The notes below the pieces were generated by a model. It was given only the letters and a program-made list of their open reading frames with translations, did no database searches and was not told where the DNA came from. A stretch of 43,222 nt of DNA from an uncultured Alphaproteobacteria bacterium (GTDB lineage: Bacteria; Pseudomonadota; Alphaproteobacteria; Thalassobaculales; Thalassobaculaceae), in the NCBI GenBank assembly GCA_902578675.1, contig CACHDV010000006.1:1-43222 (forward strand). The letters run 5' to 3'. The position numbers were made by a program, and so were the translations under genes. The first letter of the stretch is position 1, and the number at the start of each line of letters is the position of its first letter. Below, one piece after another: positions 1 to 8,053 of this stretch.

Positions 1-772
1 GAGTGTCACGATCAATTAACTGCTATGGCATTCATTGCAGGGCATACGGATACTATACGCCTCCTTACTTCCGTCATGGTAGTTCCCTATCGTCAACCAG
101 TTTTGACTGCAAAAACAATAGCAACTGCCGACGTTTTGTCTCAAGGGAGAGTGATACTAGGTTGCGGCGTAGGTTGGATGTCCGAGGAAATGGAAGCAAT
201 CGGAACGGAGCCTTTTCGAGAAAGAGGGAAAGTGACAGATGAGTACATTAGGGTTTTCAAAGAATTGTGGACTTCTGACAAACCAAGTTACAACGGTGAT
301 TATGTAAAATTTGCTGATGTCCTTTTTAAACCGCAACCTGTTCAAAAACCTCACCCTCCAATATGGATAGGGGGGGGAAAGCAAGGCTGCGTTGCGCCGT
401 GTTGCAAGGTTAGGTGATGGTTGGTTCCCAGCAGCTAACAATCCAAAATTTACCATCAGCAACCCGAAGGATTTACGCCAACGTTTAGAGCTTTTGAAAA
501 TAGTATGTGATGAGGAAAACAGAAATTTCACAGATCTTGATATAGGGTTTTTCTATACAGAAGCTATCAGCTCTAAAGAAAGACGAAATAAGGACGGAGA
601 TAGACAGCTCCTCACAGGGCACCCGTCGGATATTGCTGCAGACATCAGTAAATTTAATGATATCGGATTAGGCACGCTCATTTGTATTTTTCAACGACCT
701 GGATTAAGCGAAACTATAGAGCAAATGGAGTGGTTTGGGAGAGAGATTATACCTCTGGTGCGTGAGTTATAA
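1..772 (+). pseudogene. LLM-class (luciferase-like) flavin oxidoreductase, 5'-truncated by the window edge and frameshifted
   Basis: The reading frame is open from base 1, where it encodes ECHDQLTAMAF, matching ECLEQLTLMSY of the intact paralogue just downstream, so the true start lies outside the window. Similarity to that neighbour continues through SVMVVPYRQP, GRVILGCGVGWM and HPPIWIGG. It then breaks at a run of eight G residues (370-377). Reading seven G restores GGESKAALRRVARLGDGWF in frame with the remaining codons up to the stop at 772. The gene is therefore either a single-base-insertion pseudogene or a sequencing/assembly error in the homopolymer. Family members use F420 or FMN to oxidise or monooxygenate small organic substrates; the substrate here is unknown. 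It is the first gene of an apparent operon, with 25 bases to the paralogue. I am confident of the family and frameshift, but not of whether the lesion is real. Confidence 0.8.
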
Positions 773-797
773 CGTCTTTGATGATAGGGGGGAGTAA

Positions 798-1763
798 ATG
801 ATTTTTGGATTTGGAATGCCAACCCGTGGCCCGGTTGCTCAGCCAGAGGCTATAAAACAGGTTTTATCATTAGCTGAGGAATTAGGACTCGGATACGTCT
901 CTGTTGCAGATCACATTGTGATACCAAGTGAGATTGATCCAGTATATCCATATTCTGATACTGGAGAACCTCCGTTTCCAGAGGACGGCGAATGTTTAGA
1001 ACAATTAACTTTGATGTCTTACATGGCAGCGATAACAAAAAATATGAGAATATTATCGTCAGTAATGGTGGTTCCTCACAGGAACCCAATCCATGCTGCT
1101 AAAACTATCGCTACAATTGATGTGCTTTCGAATGGGAGGGTCACAATTGGTTGCGGGGCTGGTTGGATGGAAGAAGAATTTCTTGCAATTGGAACTGAGC
1201 CTTTTAGAGAAAGAGGTAAGGTAACGGACGAGTACATTTCTATTTTCAAAGAACTTTGGACAGCAGAGAACCCAACTTTTGAAGGGAAATATAATAGTTT
1301 CAGCGACGTCAAGTTTGAGCCTAAGCCAGTACAAAAACCCCATCCACCTTTATGGATAGGTGGCGAAAGCCCCGCGGCTAAGCGTCGCGCAGTACGACTA
1401 GGGGATGGATGGTTTCCAATTGGAGCGAATCCAAACTTTCCTCTAAATACAGCCGCGAAGTACTTAGAGGGACTCTCGAGTTTGAAGCAATTATCTGCTG
1501 AATACAATAGAAACCCAGAGGAGTTTGACTTGGGTTTCTGGAGTAATTGGGACCATGAGGTTAAGGACCGAAAAACAATTCAGGATGGTAAAAGGCATAT
1601 AATGACCGGAGGCACTCAAGCTATCACAGATGATATTGGTGAATTGAGTGAGGCTGGCGTTGAAATATTCATGTTTCAGTTAGCAAAACCACATAGTGTA
1701 GCGGAAACCCTTGAGTCGATAGAGCGGTTTGCTCAAGATATTTCAAAGAAGTTTCTAGGCTGA
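798..1763 (+). CDS. LLM-class (luciferase-like) F420/FMN-dependent oxidoreductase
   Basis: This 321-residue protein resembles the short LLM oxidoreductases of the TIGR03619 type, which form a TIM barrel binding F420 or FMN. Visible landmarks are the N-terminal IFGFGMPTRGP strand, SVADHIVIP near residue 37, SSVMVVPHRNP, GRVTIGCGAGWMEEEF, FRERGKVTDEYI, HPPLWIGGESPAAKRRAVR and LGDGWFP. The ATG is preceded by a strong GGGGGGAG Shine-Dalgarno sequence (787-794). It is a tandem paralogue of the frameshifted gene at 1-772 and is followed after 4 bases by a GMC dehydrogenase, so the two are probably co-transcribed and may act in one oxidative pathway. Which cofactor it uses cannot be read from sequence, and no F420 biosynthesis gene lies in the window. 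The family is sure; the substrate is unknown. Confidence 0.88.
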   Translation: MIFGFGMPTRGPVAQPEAIKQVLSLAEELGLGYVSVADHIVIPSEIDPVYPYSDTGEPPFPEDGECLEQLTLMSYMAAITKNMRILSSVMVVPHRNPIHAAKTIATIDVLSNGRVTIGCGAGWMEEEFLAIGTEPFRERGKVTDEYISIFKELWTAENPTFEGKYNSFSDVKFEPKPVQKPHPPLWIGGESPAAKRRAVRLGDGWFPIGANPNFPLNTAAKYLEGLSSLKQLSAEYNRNPEEFDLGFWSNWDHEVKDRKTIQDGKRHIMTGGTQAITDDIGELSEAGVEIFMFQLAKPHSVAETLESIERFAQDISKKFLG

Positions 1764-1767
1764 TTCG

Positions 1768-3375
1768 ATGGAAGATACTTCAGAATATATCATTGTTGGT
1801 GCTGGTTCAGCTGGCTGCGTCTTGGCAGATCGCTTAAGTGCGTCTGGCGCCGATGTTGTGCTGCTTGAGGCAGGACCAAGTGATCTTCATCCCATGATCC
1901 ATATTCCTGCTGGAATTCTTCATCTCATCTCAAACCCAAAAGTCAATTGGAATTATTCCTCTGAGCCAGAGGAAAGCAGCGGCAACAGGCGTATTCATTG
2001 GCCCCGCGGGCGTGTGCTTGGCGGGTCTAGTTCGATAAATGGTATGTTGTATGTTCGTGGTAATCCTGCAGATTATGATGGATGGGCACAGATGGGATGT
2101 AGAGGGTGGTCGTTTGATGAAGTTTTACCTTATTTTAAGAAATCTGAAAATTATAAAAATGGTGGCGATGAAGCGTTTCGATCACAAGGTGGACCTTTAG
2201 AAGTTGAAGATTACAAAACAATTTTAGATTTAACGCACGCTTTTGTTGAGGCGGCCTCTCAGGCGGGGCATACAAAAAGTAAAGATCTTAACGGAGCACA
2301 ACCAGAGGGTGTTGGTTACTCTCAAATGACTAGAAAAGGGCGGTTACGTGGCTCAACTGCTCAAACATTCCTCAAACAAGCGAAAAAAAGACAAAATCTT
2401 CGTGTGGAAACTAACGCGACAGTTTCAAAATTAATTTTTGAGGGTAAAAAATGTGTTGGGGTTAAATTTTTTAAGCATGGAAAAGAAAAGTTTATTAAAG
2501 CTGCGAAAGAAGTAATTCTATCTGGAGGAGCGGTAAACTCTCCTCATATATTGCAAGTATCTGGTATAGGGCCGTCTGACCACTTAATGAATATTGGTAT
2601 TAATGTTGTCCATCACTTGCCTGGTGTAGGTGCGAACCTTCAAGATCACTACGTGGCTAGAGTAAGTCATCGAGTCCGTCATGCCAAATCAATCAATAGT
2701 TTGAGTAGAGGAACTAATTTATTGAAGGAAATAGCTACATGGGCATTTTCGGGAAAAGGTGCACTGACATTTGGCGTGACCAGTGCGATGGTATTTTCTA
2801 GAAGTAGAGAAGGACTATCAAGTCCTGACCTTCAGTTATTGTTTACGCCAGCAAGTTATTCAGAGCGCACGCTGGGTAAGCTTGAGCAAGAAGATGGCAT
2901 GACAGTGGCAGTTTGCCCCGTTAGACCAGCTAGTAGAGGAACAATAATGGCAGTATCTTCTGATCCATTTGTTCGGCCAGAAATACGGCCTAATTATTTA
3001 TCAGACCCTGATGACGTACGAGTACTATTAGCGGGTATTCACCAGACCCGAGAAATTTTCTCACAACCAGCACTTCAGCGCTACAGCAGCAAAGAAACGG
3101 CTCCAGGTATTCAAATTCAAACTTCTGAAGAGCTTGAGAATTTTGCAAGGAACAATGGAAGCATTATTTATCATCCTGTTAGTACTTGTAGAATGGGTGA
3201 TGATGAAATGGCGGTTGTTGATCCTAGATTGCGAGTGCGTGGAATAAAGGGGCTACGAGTGGTAGATGCGTCGATCATGCCTACAGTCACAACGGGAAAT
3301 ACAAATGCACCAACAATAATGATTGCAGAAAAAGCATCAGATATGATTTTAGAGGATGCGCGACAAGCTGCATGA
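1768..3375 (+). CDS. GMC-family FAD-dependent oxidoreductase (choline/alcohol dehydrogenase-like), copy 1
   Basis: This 535-residue glucose-methanol-choline oxidoreductase has the ADP-binding motif IIVGAGSAGCVLADRL at residues 7-22, followed by VVLLEAG. The GMC signatures RGRVLGGSSSINGMLYVRG and GGAVNSPHILQVSGIG are both present. C-terminal active-site elements are YHPVSTCRMG, with His469, and TTGNTNAPTIMIAEKASD, with Asn511 at the second catalytic position (His or Asn in this family). Members oxidise primary or secondary alcohols to aldehydes or ketones with FAD; choline, polyethylene glycol and other alcohols are possible substrates and none can be chosen. The start lies 4 bases after the LLM gene, indicating an operon. 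It is the most divergent of three GMC paralogues here (others at 15429-17063 and 24423-26039). No signal peptide is visible, so it is probably cytoplasmic. Confidence 0.92.
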   Translation: MEDTSEYIIVGAGSAGCVLADRLSASGADVVLLEAGPSDLHPMIHIPAGILHLISNPKVNWNYSSEPEESSGNRRIHWPRGRVLGGSSSINGMLYVRGNPADYDGWAQMGCRGWSFDEVLPYFKKSENYKNGGDEAFRSQGGPLEVEDYKTILDLTHAFVEAASQAGHTKSKDLNGAQPEGVGYSQMTRKGRLRGSTAQTFLKQAKKRQNLRVETNATVSKLIFEGKKCVGVKFFKHGKEKFIKAAKEVILSGGAVNSPHILQVSGIGPSDHLMNIGINVVHHLPGVGANLQDHYVARVSHRVRHAKSINSLSRGTNLLKEIATWAFSGKGALTFGVTSAMVFSRSREGLSSPDLQLLFTPASYSERTLGKLEQEDGMTVAVCPVRPASRGTIMAVSSDPFVRPEIRPNYLSDPDDVRVLLAGIHQTREIFSQPALQRYSSKETAPGIQIQTSEELENFARNNGSIIYHPVSTCRMGDDEMAVVDPRLRVRGIKGLRVVDASIMPTVTTGNTNAPTIMIAEKASDMILEDARQAA

Positions 3376-3397
3376 ATTAGTTTAAGGGAGAATCCAT

Positions 3398-4186
3398 ATG
3401 TCGAACGAAGTAAATGTCGATGCCGAAAGTATTAAGAAATCAGCCGAAGATTTAGTCGAGTTAATAAAATTACGAACTTTTCCGTTCGGCATGAAATTAT
3501 TTGAAAATGTTGATGACATGCTCTCAATTAAAGGGCTGCGTACGCCCTCAGATGGTAAATTTTTCACGACCTGCCAACTTGTCACCCAAGTTAGGACTGC
3601 CGGCTTCACGCTAGGTATTGTTCAAAATAACTTGCGGCCTGGCTCGAGCTGTGGAGCGAATATTGGCCTGGAAGTCGTCCCAGAGGATGTAAGTTCTGGA
3701 CAAAAGATGACGGGTGTTTGGTTCGGAAACCAGGAGGCTGCTGCAAAGCATCAAGCGCAAATGCCTAGGGTCGAAGCCGGTAAATATACCGGGCTTGCTG
3801 CGTCTCCTTTAAGGACTGGACGTTTAGACCCACCGGACATATGCCTTTTTTATGCTTCCCCGGGCCAAATGATCCTATTTATCAACGGGCTTCAATATCA
3901 TAATTATAGGCGATACGACTTTACCTTAACTGGGGAGAGTGCTTGTGCCGATAGTTGGGGACGTGCTTTATCTACCAGGGAAACAAGCCTTGCATTACCG
4001 TGTTACGCGGAAAGGCGTTATGGCGGAGTTGCAGACGATGAGCTTTTAATGGCTTGTCCGCCTGACGAATTCGTTAAAGGTGTAGAAGGAATGAAGCATC
4101 TGTCAAAAAATGGCCTTCGATATCCATATCCTCCCTACTCTGCCTTTGCGGACCCAGCGGACGGCATGTCTAAAAGTTACAGCTAA
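3398..4186 (+). CDS. DUF169-family protein of unknown function
   Basis: This 262-residue protein has the look of the DUF169 (COG2043) family: an N-terminal KLRTFPFGMKLFE segment like the family's substrate-independent beta strand, a Cys in FFTTCQLVTQVR, a Cys in GSSCGANIGL, and FTGESACADSWGRAL-like sequence near residue 180 (here LTGESACADSWGRAL). These spaced cysteines are typical of the family, although metal or cluster binding has not been established to my knowledge. A good AAGGGAG ribosome-binding site precedes the ATG, 22 bases after the GMC gene, so it is probably co-transcribed. No signal peptide or membrane segment is seen. Family assignment is from remembered motifs and moderately secure; the function is not known. 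The pairing with flavin oxidoreductases is a contextual clue only. Confidence 0.72.
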   Translation: MSNEVNVDAESIKKSAEDLVELIKLRTFPFGMKLFENVDDMLSIKGLRTPSDGKFFTTCQLVTQVRTAGFTLGIVQNNLRPGSSCGANIGLEVVPEDVSSGQKMTGVWFGNQEAAAKHQAQMPRVEAGKYTGLAASPLRTGRLDPPDICLFYASPGQMILFINGLQYHNYRRYDFTLTGESACADSWGRALSTRETSLALPCYAERRYGGVADDELLMACPPDEFVKGVEGMKHLSKNGLRYPYPPYSAFADPADGMSKSYS

Positions 4187-4196
4187 ATAGAAGCTT

Positions 4197-4205
4197 TGCT
4201 ATAAT
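4197..4205 (+). promoter_or_regulatory. Extended -10 promoter candidate for the ABC exporter operon
   Basis: TGCTATAAT is a perfect TATAAT hexamer with the TG of an extended -10 element, 93 bases before the exporter start. No good -35 hexamer is visible at 16-18 bases upstream, which extended -10 promoters tolerate. It lies just after the DUF169 stop codon, so the exporter genes could be transcribed separately from the upstream enzymes. Confidence 0.4.
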
Positions 4206-4239
4206 CTAGATAAGGTTATCGCAGGAGGAAAAAGCGTCC

Positions 4240-4296
4240 GTGAGTTTCAAAAGAATAGGCGTTTTAAAATTTTTTAAAATGCTTAGCAGGAAGTAA
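4240..4296 (+). CDS. Possible 18-residue leader peptide ahead of the ABC exporter
   Basis: A GTG-initiated ORF encodes MSFKRIGVLKFFKMLSRK, a short basic and hydrophobic peptide. A strong AGGAGG Shine-Dalgarno sequence (4223-4228) lies 11 bases upstream, slightly farther than usual. Its TAA stop at 4294-4296 sits one base before the GTG start of the exporter gene, which would suit translational coupling. There is no better use for the AGGAGG nearby, because the exporter reading frame is closed by TAA at 4265. It could be a leader peptide, a small functional peptide, or chance. Confidence is low since short ORFs arise easily. Confidence 0.35.
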   Translation: MSFKRIGVLKFFKMLSRK

Positions 4297-4297
4297 T

Positions 4298-6193
4298 GTG
4301 ACAAAGGTAGATACACACAAGAGCATCCCTGATGAACATGACGGGTTGAGTAGGTCATCTCGTGCTGATCAGTTCTCTAAAGGGAACAAGCTAGAGCTGA
4401 AACTCCTTTTAAGAATAATAAAGATGAGTTTTGCCCATCGGTATAGAATGGTGATAGCGATATTGGCTACTGCTGGCGCATCCATTTTCCAGTTATTCAT
4501 CCCGCGATACGTGGGTGATGCTGTAGATAACGCGCAAGGTCTCTTAGCATTAAATAATTCTGCAACCACCAATGCGGAGGAAGCGCTATTTCTCGCGGCT
4601 TTTATGATTGTCACGCTGAGTGTTGCTAGAGGATTACTAACGATGCTCCAAAACTACCACGGCGAGGCCATCGGGCATTGTATTGGTTATGAATTGCGTG
4701 TTGCGTTCTATGATAAAATACAAAAATTATCTTTTGATTTTCACGATAAGGTCCACACAGGTGATTTGATTACGAGAGGGATGCTGGACTTAGAAGGTGT
4801 CCGTATGTTTATCAGCACAGGCGTTGTTCGTTTAGCTATGTTGATTGTACTGGTTGGAGGTGCAACAGCCTTGATGATTACCAATGATATTTTGCTTACT
4901 TTTTTAGCGTTATCATTTGTACCTTTTGTAGCGTGGAAGTCTTCCGTAGCGAGATTAAGATTGCGGTGGCTTTGGTTATTAATGCAAGACCGATTGGGTG
5001 TCATTACACGATTGATGGAAGAAAACCTTAACGGAATTCGGGTGGTCCGCGCATTTACTGCTGAGAAATATGAACTTAAAAAATTCGATATTGCATCAGC
5101 GAATATTCTTCAAACCGCAATAAACCGGGTAAAAGTAAGAGTTGGAAGTACAACAGTAATGAGTTTCTCATTTTTTCTGGCAATAGGATTTGTTCTCTGG
5201 ATTGGGGGTCAAAAAGTCATTAATGACGAAATTAGCGTGGGGAAATTAGCGGAATTTTTAGCCTTTATGACAATTCTACAGATGCCAGTGCGGCAAATAG
5301 GAATGCTTGTAAACTCTTTTGCTAGAGCTTCCACTTGCGGTTCTAGGTTATTTGAAATTATTGACAGGGTGCCGAATGTTAACGATGCGCCAAATGCTCC
5401 AGAGCTCACTATCGGAGAAGGAACGCTGAAATTTGAAAACGTAAGTTTCAGTTTTACTAAAGATAACAGAAAAGTTGAGGTGCTAAGGAATATTAATTTT
5501 TCAGTCGGTGCTGGGGAAACACTCGGGATTGTCGGCCCTCCCGGTTCAGGAAAATCAACTATAGCACAGCTGGCACCGCGTTTTTATGATGTAGATAGCG
5601 GAACAATTTACATAAATAACCAGGATATTCGAGGAATCTCATTAGAATCATTGCGGCGTTTTGTCTGCGTAGTTCAGCAAGACTCTTTTCTATTTACCGC
5701 TTCAATCGAAAATAATACAGCATACGGAAACCCTTGGGTTGATGATGATAAAGTTCTAAGTGCAAATCAGGCTGCGCAATTTCATGAACATATCGACCAA
5801 CTTCCTCTCAAATACAAGACACTGGTAGGTGAGCGAGGCGTATCTTTATCAGGTGGGCAGCGCCAGAGGCTCTCGATTGCAAGGGGATTAGTTACCGAGC
5901 CAGGGGTAATCATCTTTGACGATTCTACCGCCTCAATTGATGCTGTAACCGAACGCCTCATAAGGAAAAACCTCGATGAAAGTAGTCATACTAGAGGCAC
6001 AATTATAATTTCGCACAGGTTAACTTCGTTGATGCACGCAAAAGAAATTTTATTTGTTGATAAGGGGGAAATTATAGAGAGGGGTTCTCATGAACAACTT
6101 ATCTCTTTAAAGGGTAAATACTTTGAATTGTACCAACTTCAAACTCGTTCCGGCTCGAATTGTGTTCCTTTGAAAAAGGGGGGTGATCGTTGA
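4298..6193 (+). CDS. ABC exporter half-transporter, degenerate-site subunit (permease-ATPase fusion)
   Basis: This 631-residue type IV ABC exporter half has a six-helix membrane domain (about residues 45-345) and a C-terminal ATPase domain. ATPase motifs are Walker A GPPGSGKST, Q-loop VVQQDSFLF, a canonical signature LSGGQRQRLSIARG, Walker B VIIFDDSTASID and H-loop IIISHRLTS. The catalytic glutamate after Walker B is replaced by Asp542, the hallmark of the degenerate site of heterodimeric exporters such as TM287/288 and LmrCD. The GTG start follows GCAGGAAG; an internal ATG near residue 43 is a less likely alternative. It overlaps the next gene by 4 bases, and the two proteins almost certainly form one exporter in the inner membrane. 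The substrate (drug, lipid, peptide or a product of the upstream oxidoreductases) cannot be inferred. Confidence 0.92.
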   Translation: MTKVDTHKSIPDEHDGLSRSSRADQFSKGNKLELKLLLRIIKMSFAHRYRMVIAILATAGASIFQLFIPRYVGDAVDNAQGLLALNNSATTNAEEALFLAAFMIVTLSVARGLLTMLQNYHGEAIGHCIGYELRVAFYDKIQKLSFDFHDKVHTGDLITRGMLDLEGVRMFISTGVVRLAMLIVLVGGATALMITNDILLTFLALSFVPFVAWKSSVARLRLRWLWLLMQDRLGVITRLMEENLNGIRVVRAFTAEKYELKKFDIASANILQTAINRVKVRVGSTTVMSFSFFLAIGFVLWIGGQKVINDEISVGKLAEFLAFMTILQMPVRQIGMLVNSFARASTCGSRLFEIIDRVPNVNDAPNAPELTIGEGTLKFENVSFSFTKDNRKVEVLRNINFSVGAGETLGIVGPPGSGKSTIAQLAPRFYDVDSGTIYINNQDIRGISLESLRRFVCVVQQDSFLFTASIENNTAYGNPWVDDDKVLSANQAAQFHEHIDQLPLKYKTLVGERGVSLSGGQRQRLSIARGLVTEPGVIIFDDSTASIDAVTERLIRKNLDESSHTRGTIIISHRLTSLMHAKEILFVDKGEIIERGSHEQLISLKGKYFELYQLQTRSGSNCVPLKKGGDR

Positions 6194-8025
6194 TTGAAGT
6201 AATAAAAAAAAGTAGTCCACCAAAAGCAGTTGTTGGGTCTCAGATTAGCCAGGATGAGGAAATGTTTGGTCGTGCTTTTGATGGCCGCGTTATCCGGCGA
6301 TTTCTCTCTTATTGTAAACCTCACACGACAATGCTTCTAACGGCAATACTTTCTGTTCTGATATTCACGTCAACACAGATAGCATTTCCTTTAGTTATTC
6401 TTTACGCAATCGACAATGCTTTAGTTAAGGGCAAACTTAATGAAGGGGTTTTGGAAATTTGTGCAATGATTTTTTGCATACTTGCATTGATAAACTACAC
6501 ATCAAATTACTATCAGGAGAGTACTGTAGGTAAGATAGCAGAGGGTGTACTGGTCAAATTGCGACGCGACATGTTTGAACACTTGCAAAGAGTGTCACTT
6601 TCTTTCATGGACCGGACCGAAGTTGGTCGACTAATGTCCCGTCTCCAAGGAGATGTGAATGCTCTTCAAGAATTCTTAGAAACTTCGGTATTTGCCATAG
6701 GTGATTTGGTTTTGCTTTTTGGTATAGTCACAGCACTTTTTGTACTCAATGTAGAGTTAGCGCTTTTGACGTTATCTATTGTTCCTCTCCTATTTATAGT
6801 TCGATTTATATGGCTCCCCAAAGCGCGGGCCGCTTTTATAAAGGCGCGCGAGGCAAACTCTCTTGCTAATGGCGCGCTAGCCGAAGCTATTCATGGTGTT
6901 AAGACGGTCCAGGGTATGGTGCGCGAGGATGTTAACTCAGAATTGTATAACAAGAGAGCAAAACAAAATCTCCTGGCGCACCTCAGGGCAGCAAAGTTCG
7001 CTCAAGTAAATGTACCTATAGTCGACACACTTACCGGCACAGCAATGGCAATTATTATTGTTGTTGGTGGGCAGCAAGTTTTGAGGTCTAATTTGGATTT
7101 AGGCGTTATGGTTGCTTTTATTTTTTACGTTCAAAGATTTTTTGATCCAATTAGGTCCTTAACCCTTCAGTACAGCTTTATGCAGCGAGCAATGGTTTCA
7201 GGGCAACGTATTTTAGAAGTCCTAGATGTACCAATTGATGTCGCTGACAAGAGAGACGCAATCAAGATGGAAAAGTGTGATGGTACGGTTGAATTCTCCA
7301 ATGTGACGTTTGGATATGAGCCAGAGCTTCCTATTTTGAAGAAGCTGAATTTTAGAATTAATTCGGGAGAGACTGTAGCGTTAGTTGGACCTACGGGTTC
7401 TGGAAAAACTAGCATCACTGCATTGATTAATCGTTTCTATGATGTTTGGGAGGGAAGTGTATCAATAGGCGGCTATGATGTTCGCGACATCACTCAGCAA
7501 TCGTTGGGTGATCATGTTGCCATGGTACTACAAGAACCATTTCTTTTTACTGGTACAATTTTGGAAAACATCCGGTATAAAAAAGCGAATAGCGATTTGA
7601 ATGCCGTTGTATCAGCGTCTAAGGCTGTCGGTGCGCATGATTTCATAGAAGCATTGCCCAATGGTTATGATACAATTTTAGAACAAAGAGGGGCTAATTT
7701 ATCACTTGGTCAGCGTCAACTTATCAGCTTTGCGCGTGCGATAGTTGCTGATGCAAAAATATTAATATTAGACGAAGCTACGGCAAGCATTGATAGTTAC
7801 ACAGAATTAAAAATTCAAAGGGCGTTGGCCGTATTGCTCGAAGGTCGAACAGGGTTAGTTATAGCTCATCGATTGGCTACAATCCGTGGATGCGATAGGA
7901 TAATAGTCTTGAACAAAGGGGAGATATTAGAAGAAGGAACCCACGAGGAGTTACAAAAAAATGAGGGATTGTATGCCAGATTATATAAATTAAATTATGC
8001 GTCCTTTGATGACGCATCAACATGA
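6190..8025 (+). CDS. ABC exporter half-transporter, catalytic-site subunit (permease-ATPase fusion)
   Basis: This 611-residue partner of the preceding gene has a six-helix membrane domain (about residues 50-330) and an ATPase domain. Walker A is GPTGSGKTS, the Q-loop MVLQEPFLF, Walker B ILILDEATASID with the catalytic glutamate intact, and the H-loop LVIAHRLAT. The signature is LSLGQ (504-508) instead of LSGGQ. In a heterodimer this altered signature would face the degenerate Walker B of the partner, so both defects fall in one composite ATP site and the other site stays canonical. The TTG start overlaps the upstream stop and follows an excellent GGGGGGTGATC ribosome-binding site (6178-6188); a later ATG near residue 25 is possible. 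The pair resembles MdlAB/LmrCD-type exporters. Confidence 0.92.
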   Translation: MIEVIKKSSPPKAVVGSQISQDEEMFGRAFDGRVIRRFLSYCKPHTTMLLTAILSVLIFTSTQIAFPLVILYAIDNALVKGKLNEGVLEICAMIFCILALINYTSNYYQESTVGKIAEGVLVKLRRDMFEHLQRVSLSFMDRTEVGRLMSRLQGDVNALQEFLETSVFAIGDLVLLFGIVTALFVLNVELALLTLSIVPLLFIVRFIWLPKARAAFIKAREANSLANGALAEAIHGVKTVQGMVREDVNSELYNKRAKQNLLAHLRAAKFAQVNVPIVDTLTGTAMAIIIVVGGQQVLRSNLDLGVMVAFIFYVQRFFDPIRSLTLQYSFMQRAMVSGQRILEVLDVPIDVADKRDAIKMEKCDGTVEFSNVTFGYEPELPILKKLNFRINSGETVALVGPTGSGKTSITALINRFYDVWEGSVSIGGYDVRDITQQSLGDHVAMVLQEPFLFTGTILENIRYKKANSDLNAVVSASKAVGAHDFIEALPNGYDTILEQRGANLSLGQRQLISFARAIVADAKILILDEATASIDSYTELKIQRALAVLLEGRTGLVIAHRLATIRGCDRIIVLNKGEILEEGTHEELQKNEGLYARLYKLNYASFDDAST

Positions 8026-8053
8026 TCATTCAAATAGTTTTTATACAAATATG

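Noticed and set aside
1076-1507. 143-codon ORF antisense to the intact LLM oxidoreductase
   Set aside because: It overlaps conserved flavin-barrel codons on the other strand and shows no family features.
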